This document shows positions 1 through 11,895 of a DNA stretch of 64,000 nt, piece by piece. The stretch spans positions 434,001-498,000 of the forward strand of contig CATNNA010000010.1 of assembly GCA_950106755.1 (NCBI GenBank). The letters run 5' to 3'. Below the pieces are notes generated by a model. That model made no database searches. It was not told where the DNA came from and was given only the letters and a program-made list of their open reading frames with translations. Positions within the stretch are counted from its first letter, which is position 1. Every line of letters begins with the position of its first letter. The DNA is from Climacium dendroides. Its lineage: Eukaryota > Streptophyta > Bryopsida > Hypnales > Climaciaceae. The position numbers and the translations under genes are program-made.

Positions 1-26
1 GAGTCTCCTTTTTTTAAAACCCATTT

Positions 27-40
27 CACTTACAAAAGTG
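27..40. other. Short dyad in each monomer (p27-40), with class-specific loop
   Basis: Five-base arms, CACTT at p27-31 and AAGTG at p36-40, flank a four-base centre. This is shown here for copy 1 and recurs in most monomers. Four of the recurrent variable positions (p32, p33, p34, p40) lie inside it. The 'ttc' variant (p32 A>T) lengthens the arms to six bases around a two-base centre. Class E (p32-33 GG) changes only the centre. Class D (p40 A) breaks the outer pair. It could be a protein-binding palindrome or chance in AT-rich DNA; the arms are short, so I give it little weight. Confidence 0.4.
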
Positions 41-93
41 TGGGGAAGCAATAGGGTTCTCTTAAACTTCATTTTTCCATGAATCCTAATTAT

Positions 94-99
94 TTCGAA
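94..99. other. Conserved TTCGAA palindrome (p94-99) in each monomer
   Basis: A six-base palindrome, the BstBI recognition sequence, lies in the most constant part of the monomer and is shown here for copy 1. Flanking variants at p92 (A>G) and p100 (G>A) leave it intact. I saw no copy in which it is changed, though I did not tabulate all 328. It would cut the array into 195- and 194-bp fragments, so it is a convenient physical handle on periodicity. Confidence 0.85.
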
Positions 100-585
100 A
101 ATTTACAACTTATGTGTTATGTTTTCGGACATGATTCCCCGTGAAAACGATATAATTTATTGGTTTGGTTTCTATTAAATACAGCATGATTTTTAGAGTC
201 TCCTTTTTTTAAAACCCATTTCACTTACAAAAGTGTGGGGAAGCAATAGGGTTCTCTTAAACTTCATTTTTCCATGAATCCTAATTATTTCGAAGATTTG
301 CAACTTATGTGTTATGTTTTCGGACATGATTCCACGTCAAAACGATATAATTTATTGGTTTGGTTTCTATTAAATACAGCATGATTTTTAGAGTCTCCTT
401 TTTTTAAAACCCATTTCACTTTCAAAAGTGTGGGGAAGCAATAGGGTTCTCTTAAACTTCATTTTTCCATTAATCCTAATTATTTCGAAGATTTACAACT
501 TATGTGTTATGTTTTCGGACATGATTCCCCGTCAAAACGATATAATTTATTGGTTTGGTTTCTATTAAATACAGCATGATTTTTA

Positions 586-780
586 GAGTCTCCTTTTTTT
601 AAAACCCGTTTCACTTACAAAAGTGTGGGGAAGCAATAGGGTTCTCTTAAATTTCATTCGTCCATGAATCCTAATTATTTCGAAGATTTGCAACTTATGT
701 GTTATGTTTTCGGACAGGCTTCGACGTCAAAACGCTATAATTTATTGGTTTGGTTTCTATTAAATACAGCATGATTTTTA
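586..780. repeat. Class G monomer (first of 16), the most diverged class
   Basis: This copy differs from the consensus at nine linked positions: p23 G, p67 T, p74 C, p75 G, p132 G, p134 C, p138 G, p139 A and p150 C, about 4.6% of its length. The set travels together in all 16 domain I copies, so it is an old haplotype and not repeated mutation. The copies at 1,951 and 5,266 lack p150 C and share two further changes, p158 C and p182 T. The copy immediately before G is the plain p105 A type (p81 G) in 15 of 16 cases; the exception is this first one, preceded by a 'taat' copy. The pair therefore behaves as one 390-bp unit. Confidence 0.93.
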
Positions 781-975
781 GAGTCTCCTTTTTTTAAAAC
801 CCATTTCACTTACAAAAGTGTGGGGAAGCAATAGGGTTCTCTTAAACTTCATTTTTCCATGAATCCTAATTATTTCGAAGATTTGCAACTTATGTGTTAT
901 GTTTTCGGACATGATTCCCCGTCAAAACGATATAATTTATTGGTTTGGTTTCTATTAAATACAGCATGATTTTTA

Positions 976-3510
976 GAGTCTCCTTTTTTTAAAACCCATT
1001 TCACTTACAAAAGTGTGGGGAAGCAATAGGGTTCTCTTAAACTTCATTTTTCCATGAATCCTAATTATTTCGAAGATTTGCAACTTATGTGTTATGTTTT
1101 CGGACATGATTCCACGTCAAAACGATATAATTTATTGGTTTGGTTTCTATTAAATACAGCATGATTTTTAGAGTCTCCTTTTTTTAAAACCCATTTCACT
1201 TTCAAAAGTGTGGGGAAGCAATAGGGTTCTCTTAAACTTCATTTTTCCATTAATCCTAATTATTTCGAAGATTTACAACTTATGTGTTATGTTTTCGGAC
1301 ATGATTCCCCGTCAAAACGATATAATTTATTGGTTTGGTTTCTATTAAATACAGCATGATTTTTAGAGTCTCCTTTTTTTAAAACCCATTTCACTTACAA
1401 AAGTGTGGGGAAGCAATAGGGTTCTCTTAAACTTCATTCCTCCATGAATCCTAATTATTTCGAAGATTTGCAACTTATGTGTTATGTTTTCGGACATGAT
1501 TCCACGTCAAAACGATATAATTTATTGGTTTGGTTTCTATTAAATACAGCATGATTTTTAGAGTCTCCTTTTTTTAAAACCCATTTCACTTTCAAAAGTG
1601 TGGAGAAGCAATAGGGTTCTCTTAAACTTCATTTTTCCATTAATCCTAATTATTTCGAAGATTTACAACTTATGTGTTATGTTTTCGGACATGATTCCCC
1701 GTCAAAACGATATAATTTATTGGTTTGGTTTCTATTAAATACAGCATGATTTTTAGAGTCTCCTTTTTTTAAAACCCATTTCACTTACAAAAGTGTGGGG
1801 AAGCAATAGGGTTCTCTTAAACTTCATTTTTCCATGAATCCTAATTATTTCGAAGATTTACAACTTATGTGTTATGTTTTCGGACATGATTCCCCGTCAA
1901 AACGATATAATTTATTGGTTTGGTTTCTATTAAATACAGCATGATTTTTAGAGTCTCCTTTTTTTAAAACCCGTTTCACTTACAAAAGTGTGGGGAAGCA
2001 ATAGGGTTCTCTTAAATTTCATTCGTCCATGAATCCTAATTATTTCGAAGATTTGCAACTTATGTGTTATGTTTTCGGACAGGCTTCGACGTCAAAACGA
2101 TATAATTCATTGGTTTGGTTTCTATTAAATATAGCATGATTTTTAGAGTCTCCTTTTTTTAAAACCCATTTCACTTACAAAAGTGTGGGGAAGCAATAGG
2201 GTTCTCTTAAACTTCATTTTTCCATCAATCCTAATTATTTCGAAGATTTGCAACTTATGTGTTATGTTTTCGGACATGATTCCCCGTCAAAACGATATAA
2301 TTTATTGGTTTGGTTTCTATTAAATACAGCATGATTTTTAGAGTCTCCTTTTTTTAAAACCCATTTCACTTACAAAAGTGTGGGGAAGCAATAGGGTTCT
2401 CTTAAACTTCATTTTTCCATGAATCCTAATTATTTCGAAAATTTACAACTTATGTGTTATGTTTTCGGACATGATTCCCCGTCAAAACGATATAATTTAT
2501 TGGTTTGGTTTCTATTAAATACAGCATGATTTTTAGAGTCTCCTTTTTTTAAAACCCATTTCACTTACAAAAGTGTGGGGAAGCAATAGGGTTCTCTTAA
2601 ACTTCATTTTTCCATGAATCCTAATTATTTCGAAGATTTGCAACTTATGTGTTATGTTTTCGGACATGATTCCCCGTCAAAACGATATAATTTATTGGTT
2701 TGGTTTCTATTAAATACAGCATGATTTTTAGAGTCTCCTTTTTATAAAACCCATTTCACTTACAAAAGTGTGGGGAAGCAATAGGGTTCTCTTAAACTTC
2801 ATTTTTCCATGAATCCTAATTATTTCGAAGATTTACAACTTATGTGTTATGTTTTCGGACATGATTCCACGTCAAAACGATGTAATTTATTGGTTTGGTT
2901 TCTATTAAATACAGCATGATTTTTAGAGTCTCCTTTTTTTAAAACCCATTTCACTTTCAAAAGTGTGGGGAAGCAATAGGGTTCTCTTAAACTTCATTTT
3001 TCCATTAATCCTAATTATTTCGAAGATTTACAACTTATGTGTTATGTTTTCGGACATGATTCCCCGTCAAAACGATATAATTTATTGGTTTGGTTTCTAT
3101 TAAATACAGCATGATTTTTAGAGTCTCCTTTTTTTAAAACCCATTTCACTTACAAAAGTGTGGGGAAGCAATAGGGTTCTCTTAAACTTCATTTTTCCAT
3201 TAATCCTAATTATTTCGAAGATTTACAACTTATGTGTTATGTTTTCGGACATGATTCCCCGTCAAAACGATATAATTTATTGGTTTGGTTTCTATTAAAT
3301 ACAGCATGATTTTTAGAGTCTCCTTTTTTTAAAACCCATTTCACTTACAAAAGTGTGGGGAAGCAATAGGGTTCTCTTAAACTTCATTTTTCCATGAATC
3401 CTAATTATTTCGAAGATTTACAACTTATGTGTTATGTTTTCGGACATGATTCCCCGTCAAAACGATATAATTTATTGGTTTGGTTTCTATTAAATACAGC
3501 ATGATTTTTA
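976..3510. repeat. 13-monomer block, left copy of a pair offset by 3,315 bp
   Basis: Copies 6-18 match copies 23-35 (4,291-6,825) in class order: p105 G/p139 A, 'ttc-taat', C class, 'ttc-taat', plain, G with p158 C and p182 T, 'caat', 'aaaa', plain p105 G, p152 G copy, 'ttc-taat', 'taat', plain. The offset is 17 monomers. Small differences mark later mutation: p44 A in the copy at 1,561, p14 A in the copy at 2,731, p139 C against A in the copy at 2,536. The copy at 3,511 is an extra plain monomer with no partner, after which both sides continue with G (3,706 and 6,826). Confidence 0.85.
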
Positions 3511-3900
3511 GAGTCTCCTTTTTTTAAAACCCATTTCACTTACAAAAGTGTGGGGAAGCAATAGGGTTCTCTTAAACTTCATTTTTCCATGAATCCTAAT
3601 TATTTCGAAGATTTACAACTTATGTGTTATGTTTTCGGACATGATTCCCCGTCAAAACGATATAATTTATTGGTTTGGTTTCTATTAAATACAGCATGAT
3701 TTTTAGAGTCTCCTTTTTTTAAAACCCGTTTCACTTACAAAAGTGTGGGGAAGCAATAGGGTTCTCTTAAATTTCATTCGTCCATGAATCCTAATTATTT
3801 CGAAGATTTGCAACTTATGTGTTATGTTTTCGGACAGGCTTCGACGTCAAAACGCTATAATTTATTGGTTTGGTTTCTATTAAATACAGCATGATTTTTA

Positions 3901-6900
3901 GAGTCTCCTTTTTTTAAAACCCATTTCACTTACAAAAGTGTGGGGAAGCAATAGGGTTCTCTTAAACTTCATTTTTCCATCAATCCTAATTATTTCGAAG
4001 ATTTGCAACTTATGTGTTATGTTTTCGGACATGATTCCCCGTCAAAACGATATAATTTATTGGTTTGGTTTCTATTAAATACAGCATGATTTTTAGAGTC
4101 TCCTTTTTTTAAAACCCATTTCACTTACAAAAGTGTGGGGAAGCAATAGGGTTCTCTTAAACTTCATTTTTCCATGAATCCTAATTATTTCGAAAATTTA
4201 CAACTTATGTGTTATGTTTTCGGACATGATTCCCCGTGAAAACGATATAATTTATTGGTTTGGTTTCTATTAAATACAGCATGATTTTTAGAGTCTCCTT
4301 TTTTTAAAACCCATTTCACTTACAAAAGTGTGGGGAAGCAATAGGGTTTTCTTAAACTTCATTTTTCCATGAATCCTAATTATTTCGAAGATTTGCAACT
4401 TATGTGTTATGTTTTCGGACATGATTCCACGTCAAAACGATATAATTTATTGGTTTGGTTTCTATTAAATACAGCATGATTTTTAGAGTCTCCTTTTTTT
4501 AAAACCCATTTCACTTTCAAAAGTGTGGGGAAGCAATAGGGTTCTCTTAAACTTCATTTTTCCATTAATCCTAATTATTTCGAAGATTTACAACTTATGT
4601 GTTATGTTTTCGGACATGATTCCCCGTCAAAACGATATAATTTATTGGTTTGGTTTCTATTAAATACAGCATGATTTTTAGAGTCTCCTTTTTTTAAAAC
4701 CCATTTCACTTACAAAAGTGTGGGGAAGCAATAGGGTTCTCTTAAACTTCATTCCTCCATGAATCCTAATTATTTCGAAGATTTGCAACTTATGTGTTAT
4801 GTTTTCGGACATGATTCCACGTCAAAACGATATAATTTATTGGTTTGGTTTCTATTAAATACAGCATGATTTTTAGAGTCTCCTTTTTTTAAAACCCATT
4901 TCACTTTCAAAAGTGTGGGGAAGCAATAGGGTTCTCTTAAACTTCATTTTTCCATTAATCCTAATTATTTCGAAGATTTACAACTTATGTGTTATGTTTT
5001 CGGACATGATTCCCCGTCAAAACGATATAATTTATTGGTTTGGTTTCTATTAAATACAGCATGATTTTTAGAGTCTCCTTTTTTTAAAACCCATTTCACT
5101 TACAAAAGTGTGGGGAAGCAATAGGGTTCTCTTAAACTTCATTTTTCCATGAATCCTAATTATTTCGAAGATTTACAACTTATGTGTTATGTTTTCGGAC
5201 ATGATTCCCCGTCAAAACGATATAATTTATTGGTTTGGTTTCTATTAAATACAGCATGATTTTTAGAGTCTCCTTTTTTTAAAACCCGTTTCACTTACAA
5301 AAGTGTGGGGAAGCAATAGGGTTCTCTTAAATTTCATTCGTCCATGAATCCTAATTATTTCGAAGATTTGCAACTTATGTGTTATGTTTTCGGACAGGCT
5401 TCGACGTCAAAACGATATAATTCATTGGTTTGGTTTCTATTAAATATAGCATGATTTTTAGAGTCTCCTTTTTTTAAAACCCATTTCACTTACAAAAGTG
5501 TGGGGAAGCAATAGGGTTCTCTTAAACTTCATTTTTCCATCAATCCTAATTATTTCGAAGATTTGCAACTTATGTGTTATGTTTTCGGACATGATTCCCC
5601 GTCAAAACGATATAATTTATTGGTTTGGTTTCTATTAAATACAGCATGATTTTTAGAGTCTCCTTTTTTTAAAACCCATTTCACTTACAAAAGTGTGGGG
5701 AAGCAATAGGGTTCTCTTAAACTTCATTTTTCCATGAATCCTAATTATTTCGAAAATTTACAACTTATGTGTTATGTTTTCGGACATGATTCCCCGTCAA
5801 AACGATATAATTTATTGGTTTGGTTTCTATTAAATACAGCATGATTTTTAGAGTCTCCTTTTTTTAAAACCCATTTCACTTACAAAAGTGTGGGGAAGCA
5901 ATAGGGTTCTCTTAAACTTCATTTTTCCATGAATCCTAATTATTTCGAAGATTTGCAACTTATGTGTTATGTTTTCGGACATGATTCCACGTCAAAACGA
6001 TATAATTTATTGGTTTGGTTTCTATTAAATACAGCATGATTTTTAGAGTCTCCTTTTTTTAAAACCCATTTCACTTACAAAAGTGTGGGGAAGCAATAGG
6101 GTTCTCTTAAACTTCATTTTTCCATGAATCCTAATTATTTCGAAGATTTACAACTTATGTGTTATGTTTTCGGACATGATTCCACGTCAAAACGATGTAA
6201 TTTATTGGTTTGGTTTCTATTAAATACAGCATGATTTTTAGAGTCTCCTTTTTTTAAAACCCATTTCACTTTCAAAAGTGTGGGGAAGCAATAGGGTTCT
6301 CTTAAACTTCATTTTTCCATTAATCCTAATTATTTCGAAGATTTACAACTTATGTGTTATGTTTTCGGACATGATTCCCCGTCAAAACGATATAATTTAT
6401 TGGTTTGGTTTCTATTAAATACAGCATGATTTTTAGAGTCTCCTTTTTTTAAAACCCATTTCACTTACAAAAGTGTGGGGAAGCAATAGGGTTCTCTTAA
6501 ACTTCATTTTTCCATTAATCCTAATTATTTCGAAGATTTACAACTTATGTGTTATGTTTTCGGACATGATTCCCCGTCAAAACGATATAATTTATTGGTT
6601 TGGTTTCTATTAAATACAGCATGATTTTTAGAGTCTCCTTTTTTTAAAACCCATTTCACTTACAAAAGTGTGGGGAAGCAATAGGGTTCTCTTAAACTTC
6701 ATTTTTCCATGAATCCTAATTATTTCGAAGATTTACAACTTATGTGTTATGTTTTCGGACATGATTCCCCGTCAAAACGATATAATTTATTGGTTTGGTT
6801 TCTATTAAATACAGCATGATTTTTAGAGTCTCCTTTTTTTAAAACCCGTTTCACTTACAAAAGTGTGGGGAAGCAATAGGGTTCTCTTAAATTTCATTCG

Positions 6901-8580
6901 TCCATGAATCCTAATTATTTCGAAGATTTGCAACTTATGTGTTATGTTTTCGGACAGGCTTCGACGTCAAAACGCTATAATTTATTGGTTTGGTTTCTAT
7001 TAAATACAGCATGATTTTTAGAGTCTCCTTTTTTTAAAACCCATTTCACTTACAAAAGTGTGGGGAAGCAATAGGGTTCTCTTAAACTTCATTTTTCCAT
7101 CAATCCTAATTATTTCGAAGATTTGCAACTTATGTGTTATGTTTTCGGACATGATTCCCCGTCAAAACGATATAATTTATTGGTTTGGTTTCTATTAAAT
7201 ACAGCATGATTTTTAGAGTCTACTTTTTTTAAAACCCATTTCACTTACAAAAGTGTGGGGAAGCAATAGGGTTCTCTTAAACTTCATTTTTCCATGAATC
7301 CTAATTATTTCGAAGATTTGCAACTTATGTGTTATGTTTTCGGACATGATTCCCCGTCAAAACGATATAATTTATTGGTTTGGTTTCTATTAAATATAGC
7401 ATGATTTTTAGAGTCTCCTTTTTTTAAAACCCATTTCACTTTCAAAAGTGTGGGGAAGCAATAGGGTTCTCTTAAACTTCATTTTTCCATTAATCCTAAT
7501 TATTTCGAAGATTTACAACTTATGTGTTATGTTTTCGGACATGATTCCCCGTCAAAACGATATAATTTATTGGTTTGGTTTCTATTAAATACAGCATGAT
7601 TTTTAGAGTCTCCTTTTTTTAAAACCCATTTCACTTACAAAAGTGTGGGGAAGCAATAGGGTTCTCTTAAACTTCATTCCTCCATGAATCCTAATTATTT
7701 CGAAGATTTGCAACTTATGTGTTATGTTTTCGGACATGATTCCACGTCAAAACGATGTAATTTATTGGTTTGGTTTCTATTAAATACAGCATGATTTTTA
7801 GAGTCTCCTTTTTTTAAAACCCATTTCACTTTCAAAAGTGTGGGGAAGCAATAGGGTTCTCTTAAACTTCATTTTTCCATTAATCCTAATTATTTCGAAG
7901 ATTTACAACTTATGTGTTATGTTTTCGGACATGATTCCCCGTCAAAACGATATAATTTATTGGTTTGGTTTCTATTAAATACAGCATGATTTTTAGAGTC
8001 TCCTTTTTTTAAAACCCATTTCACTTACAAAAGTGTGGGGAAGCAATAGGGTTCTCTTAAACTTCATTTTTCCATTAATCCTAATTATTTCGAAGATTTA
8101 CAACTTATGTGTTATGTTTTCGGACATGATTCCACGTCAAAACGATATAATTTATTGGTTTGGTTTCTATTAAATACAGCATGATTTTTAGAGTCTCCTT
8201 TTTTTAAAACCCATTTCACTTACAAAAGTGTGGGGAAGCAATAGGGTTCTCTTAAACTTCATTTTTCCATGAATCCTAATTATTTCGAAGATTTACAACT
8301 TATGTGTTATGTTTTCGGACATGATTCCCCGTCAAAACGATATAATTTATTGGTTTGGTTTCTATTAAATACAGCATGATTTTTAGAGTCTCCTTTTTTT
8401 AAAACCCGTTTCACTTACAAAAGTGTGGGGAAGCAATAGGGTTCTCTTAAATTTCATTCGTCCATGAATCCTAATTATTTCGAAGATTTGCAACTTATGT
8501 GTTATGTTTTCGGACAGGCTTCGACGTCAAAACGCTATAATTTATTGGTTTGGTTTCTATTAAATACAGCATGATTTTTA
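3901..8580. repeat. Three tandem 8-monomer higher-order repeats of 1,560 bp
   Basis: G copies end each unit at 5,266, 6,826 and 8,386, giving units 3,901-5,460, 5,461-7,020 and 7,021-8,580. Each opens with a 'caat' copy and closes with plain plus G. Position 2 is 'aaaa' in units 1 and 2 but a p7 A copy in unit 3. Middle positions vary among 'ttc-taat', C class and p152 G copies. The order is clearly periodic but single monomers have been swapped, so the HOR is imperfect. The same order goes on less regularly to about 9,750. Confidence 0.88.
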
Positions 8581-9945
8581 GAGTCTCCTTTTTTTAAAAC
8601 CCATTTCACTTACAAAAGTGTGGGGAAGCAATAGGGTTCTCTTAAACTTCATTTTTCCATCAATCCTAATTATTTCGAAGATTTGCAACTTATGTGTTAT
8701 GTTTTCGGACATGATTCCCCGTCAAAACGATATAATTTATTGGTTTGGTTTCTATTAAATACAGCATGATTTTTAGAGTCTCCTTTTTTTAAAACCCATT
8801 TCACTTACAAAAGTGTGGGGAAGCAATAGGGTTCTCTTAAACTTCATTTTTCCATGAATCCTAATTATTTCGAAAATTTACAACTTATGTGTTATGTTTT
8901 CGGACATGATTCCCCGTCAAAACGATATAATTTATTGGTTTGGTTTCTATTAAATACAGCATGATTTTTAGAGTCTCCTTTTTTTAAAACCCATTTCACT
9001 TTCAAAAGTGTGGGGAAGCAATAGGGTTCTCTTAAACTTCATTTTTCCATGAATCCTAATTATTTCGAAGATTTGCAACTTATGTGTTATGTTTTCGGAC
9101 ATGATTCCACGTCAAAACGATATAATTTATTGGTTTGGTTTCTATTAAATACAGCATGATTTTTAGAGTCTCCTTTTTTTAAAACCCATTTCACTTTCAA
9201 AAGTGTGGGGAAGCAATAGGGTTCTCTTAAACTTCATTTTTCCATTAATCCTAATTATTTCGAAGATTTACAACTTATGTGTTATGTTTTCGGACATGAT
9301 TCCCCGTCAAAACGATATAATTTATTGGTTTGGTTTCTATTAAATACAGCATGATTTTTAGAGTCTCCTTTTTTTAAAACCCATTTCACTTACAAAAGTG
9401 TGGGGAAGCAATAGGGTTCTCTTAAACTTCATTCCTCCATGAATCCTAATTATTTCGAAGATTTGCAACTTATGTGTTATGTTTTCGGACATGATTCCAC
9501 GTCAAAACGATGTAATTTATTGGTTTGGTTTCTATTAAATACAGCATGATTTTTAGAGTCTCCTTTTTTTAAAACCCATTTCACTTTCAAAAGTGTGGGG
9601 AAGCAATAGGGTTCTCTTAAACTTCATTTTTCCATTAATCCTAATTATTTCGAAGATTTACAACTTATGTGTTATGTTTTCGGACATGATTCCCCGTCAA
9701 AACGATATAATTTATTGGTTTGGTTTCTATTAAATACAGCATGATTTTTAGAGTCTCCTTTTTTTAAAACCCATTTCACTTACAAAAGTGTGGGGAAGCA
9801 ATAGGGTTCTCTTAAACTTCATTTTTCCATGAATCCTAATTATTTCGAAGATTTGCAACTTATGTGTTATGTTTTCGGACATGATTCCCCGTCAAAACGA
9901 TATAATTTATTGGTTTGGTTTCTATTAAATACAGCATGATTTTTA

Positions 9946-10725
9946 GAGTCTCCTTTTTTTAAAACCCATTTCACTTACAAAAGTGTGGGGAAGCAATAGG
10001 GTTCTCTTAAACTTCATTTTTCCATCAATCCTAATTATTTCGAAGATTTGCAACTTATGTGTTATGTTTTCGGACATGATTCCCCGTCAAAACGATATAA
10101 TTTATTGGTTTGGTTTCTATTAAATACAGCATGATTTTTAGAGTCTCCTTTTTTTAAAACCCATTTCACTTACAAAAGTGTGGGGAAGCAATAGGGTTCT
10201 CTTAAACTTCATTTTTCCATGAATCCTAATTATTTCGAAAATTTACAACTTATGTGTTATGTTTTCGGACATGATTCCCCGTCAAAACGATATAATTTAT
10301 TGGTTTGGTTTCTATTAAATACAGCATGATTTTTAGAGTCTCCTTTTTTTAAAACCCATTTCACTTACAAAAGTGTGGGGAAGCAATAGGGTTCTCTTAA
10401 ACTTCATTTTTCCATCAATCCTAATTATTTCGAAGATTTGCAACTTATGTGTTATGTTTTCGGACATGATTCCCCGTCAAAACGATATAATTTATTGGTT
10501 TGGTTTCTATTAAATACAGCATGATTTTTAGAGTCTCCTTTTTTTAAAACCCATTTCACTTACAAAAGTGTGGGGAAGCAATAGGGTTCTCTTAAACTTC
10601 ATTTTTCCATGAATCCTAATTATTTCGAAAATTTACAACTTATGTGTTATGTTTTCGGACATGATTCCCCGTCAAAACGATATAATTTATTGGTTTGGTT
10701 TCTATTAAATACAGCATGATTTTTA
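9946..10725. repeat. Dimer block: 'caat' and 'aaaa' monomers alternating
   Basis: Four copies alternate p81 C and p100 A/p105 A types, making two 390-bp dimers (9,946-10,335 and 10,336-10,725). The same pair stands once at 11,506-11,895, and an alternating run aaaa-caat-aaaa-caat-aaaa fills 14,041-15,015, its last copy also carrying p32 T. Duplication of a two-monomer unit by slipped exchange is the simple explanation. Confidence 0.88.
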
Positions 10726-11895
10726 GAGTCTCCTTTTTTTAAAACCCAATTCACTTACAAAAGTGTGGGGAAGCAATAGGGTTCTCTTAAACTTCATTTT
10801 TCCATGAATCCTAATTATTTCGAAGATTTACAACTTATGTGTTATGTTTTCGGACATGATTCCCCGTCAAAACGATATAATTTATTGGTTTGGTTTCTAT
10901 TAAATACAGCATGATTTTTAGAGTCTCCTTTTTTTAAAACCCGTTTCACTTACAAAAGTGTGGGGAAGCAATAGGGTTCTCTTAAATTTCATTCGTCCAT
11001 GAATCCTAATTATTTCGAAGATTTGCAACTTATGTGTTATGTTTTCGGACAGGCTTCGACGTCAAAACGCTATAATTTATTGGTTTGGTTTCTATTAAAT
11101 ACAGCATGATTTTTAGAGTCTCCTTTTTTTAAAACCCATTTCACTTACAAAAGTGTGGGGAAGCAATAGGGTTCTCTTAAACTTCATTTTTCCATCAATC
11201 CTAATTATTTCGAAGATTTGCAACTTATGTGTTATGTTTTCGGACATGATTCCACGTCAAAACGATATAATTTATTGGTTTGGTTTCTATTAAATACAGC
11301 ATGATTTTTAGAGTCTCCTTTTTTTAAAACCCATTTCACTTACAAAAGTGTGGGGAAGCAATAGGGTTCTCTTAAACTTCATTTTTCCATGAATCCTAAT
11401 TATTTCGAAGATTTGCAACTTATGTGTTATGTTTTCGGACATGATTCCCCGTCAAAACGATATAATTTATTGGTTTGGTTTCTATTAAATACAGCATGAT
11501 TTTTAGAGTCTCCTTTTTTTAAAACCCATTTCACTTACAAAAGTGTGGGGAAGCAATAGGGTTCTCTTAAACTTCATTTTTCCATCAATCCTAATTATTT
11601 CGAAGATTTGCAACTTATGTGTTATGTTTTCGGACATGATTCCCCGTCAAAACGATATAATTTATTGGTTTGGTTTCTATTAAATACAGCATGATTTTTA
11701 GAGTCTCCTTTTTTTAAAACCCATTTCACTTACAAAAGTGTGGGGAAGCAATAGGGTTCTCTTAAACTTCATTTTTCCATGAATCCTAATTATTTCGAAA
11801 ATTTACAACTTATGTGTTATGTTTTCGGACATGATTCCCCGTCAAAACGATATAATTTATTGGTTTGGTTTCTATTAAATACAGCATGATTTTTA

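Larger units (their letters stand above)
1..195. repeat. Reference monomer (copy 1) defining the p1-p195 numbering
   Basis: This copy sets the numbering used in this annotation; its start is arbitrary because the window begins here. Recurrent variable positions across the window are p7, p10, p23, p32-34, p40, p42, p65-67, p74-75, p81, p92, p100, p105, p112, p116, p126, p132, p134, p138-139, p143, p150, p152, p161, p167 and p182, plus one-T deletions at p57-58 and p169-171. Nearly unvaried blocks by eye are p45-56, p82-91, p93-99, p117-125, p144-149 and p171-181. Copy 1 itself carries p100 A, p105 A and p143 G, a combination found again in the copy at 4,096. All forward frames are closed by stops at, for example, p15, p52 and p80; reverse frames by complements of stops at p14, p30 and p142. 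Confidence 0.95.

Noticed and set aside
52..58. TAGGGTT, a permutation of the plant-type telomere unit
   Set aside because: It occurs once per monomer, not in tandem, and class B copies destroy it. A single seven-base match in a repeated unit is chance.
54..70. RNA polymerase III B-box or tRNA-derived origin of the monomer
   Set aside because: GGTTC is present at p55-59 but the rest of the B-box does not fit, and no A-box or cloverleaf can be placed in either strand.
115..125. A 10 of 11 match to the budding yeast origin consensus
   Set aside because: The match has a mismatch in the core and is easily met by chance in DNA with 68% A+T; the consensus is not known to apply here.
1..132. A reverse-strand ATG frame of 44 codons recurring in monomers with the common p130-132 CAT
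   Set aside because: It ends at the stop made by p193-195 of the previous monomer, lies wholly within satellite sequence, is lost in copies with p132 G, and has no sign of coding constraint. All other frames are closed by stops in every monomer.
138..150. Possible CENP-B box (reverse form CCCG followed by CGA)
   Set aside because: The CCCG and CGA parts are one base too close and the second part reads CGAT, not CGAA; the required T is also absent. Many copies lack CCCG altogether because of p139 A. No match in any class I looked at.
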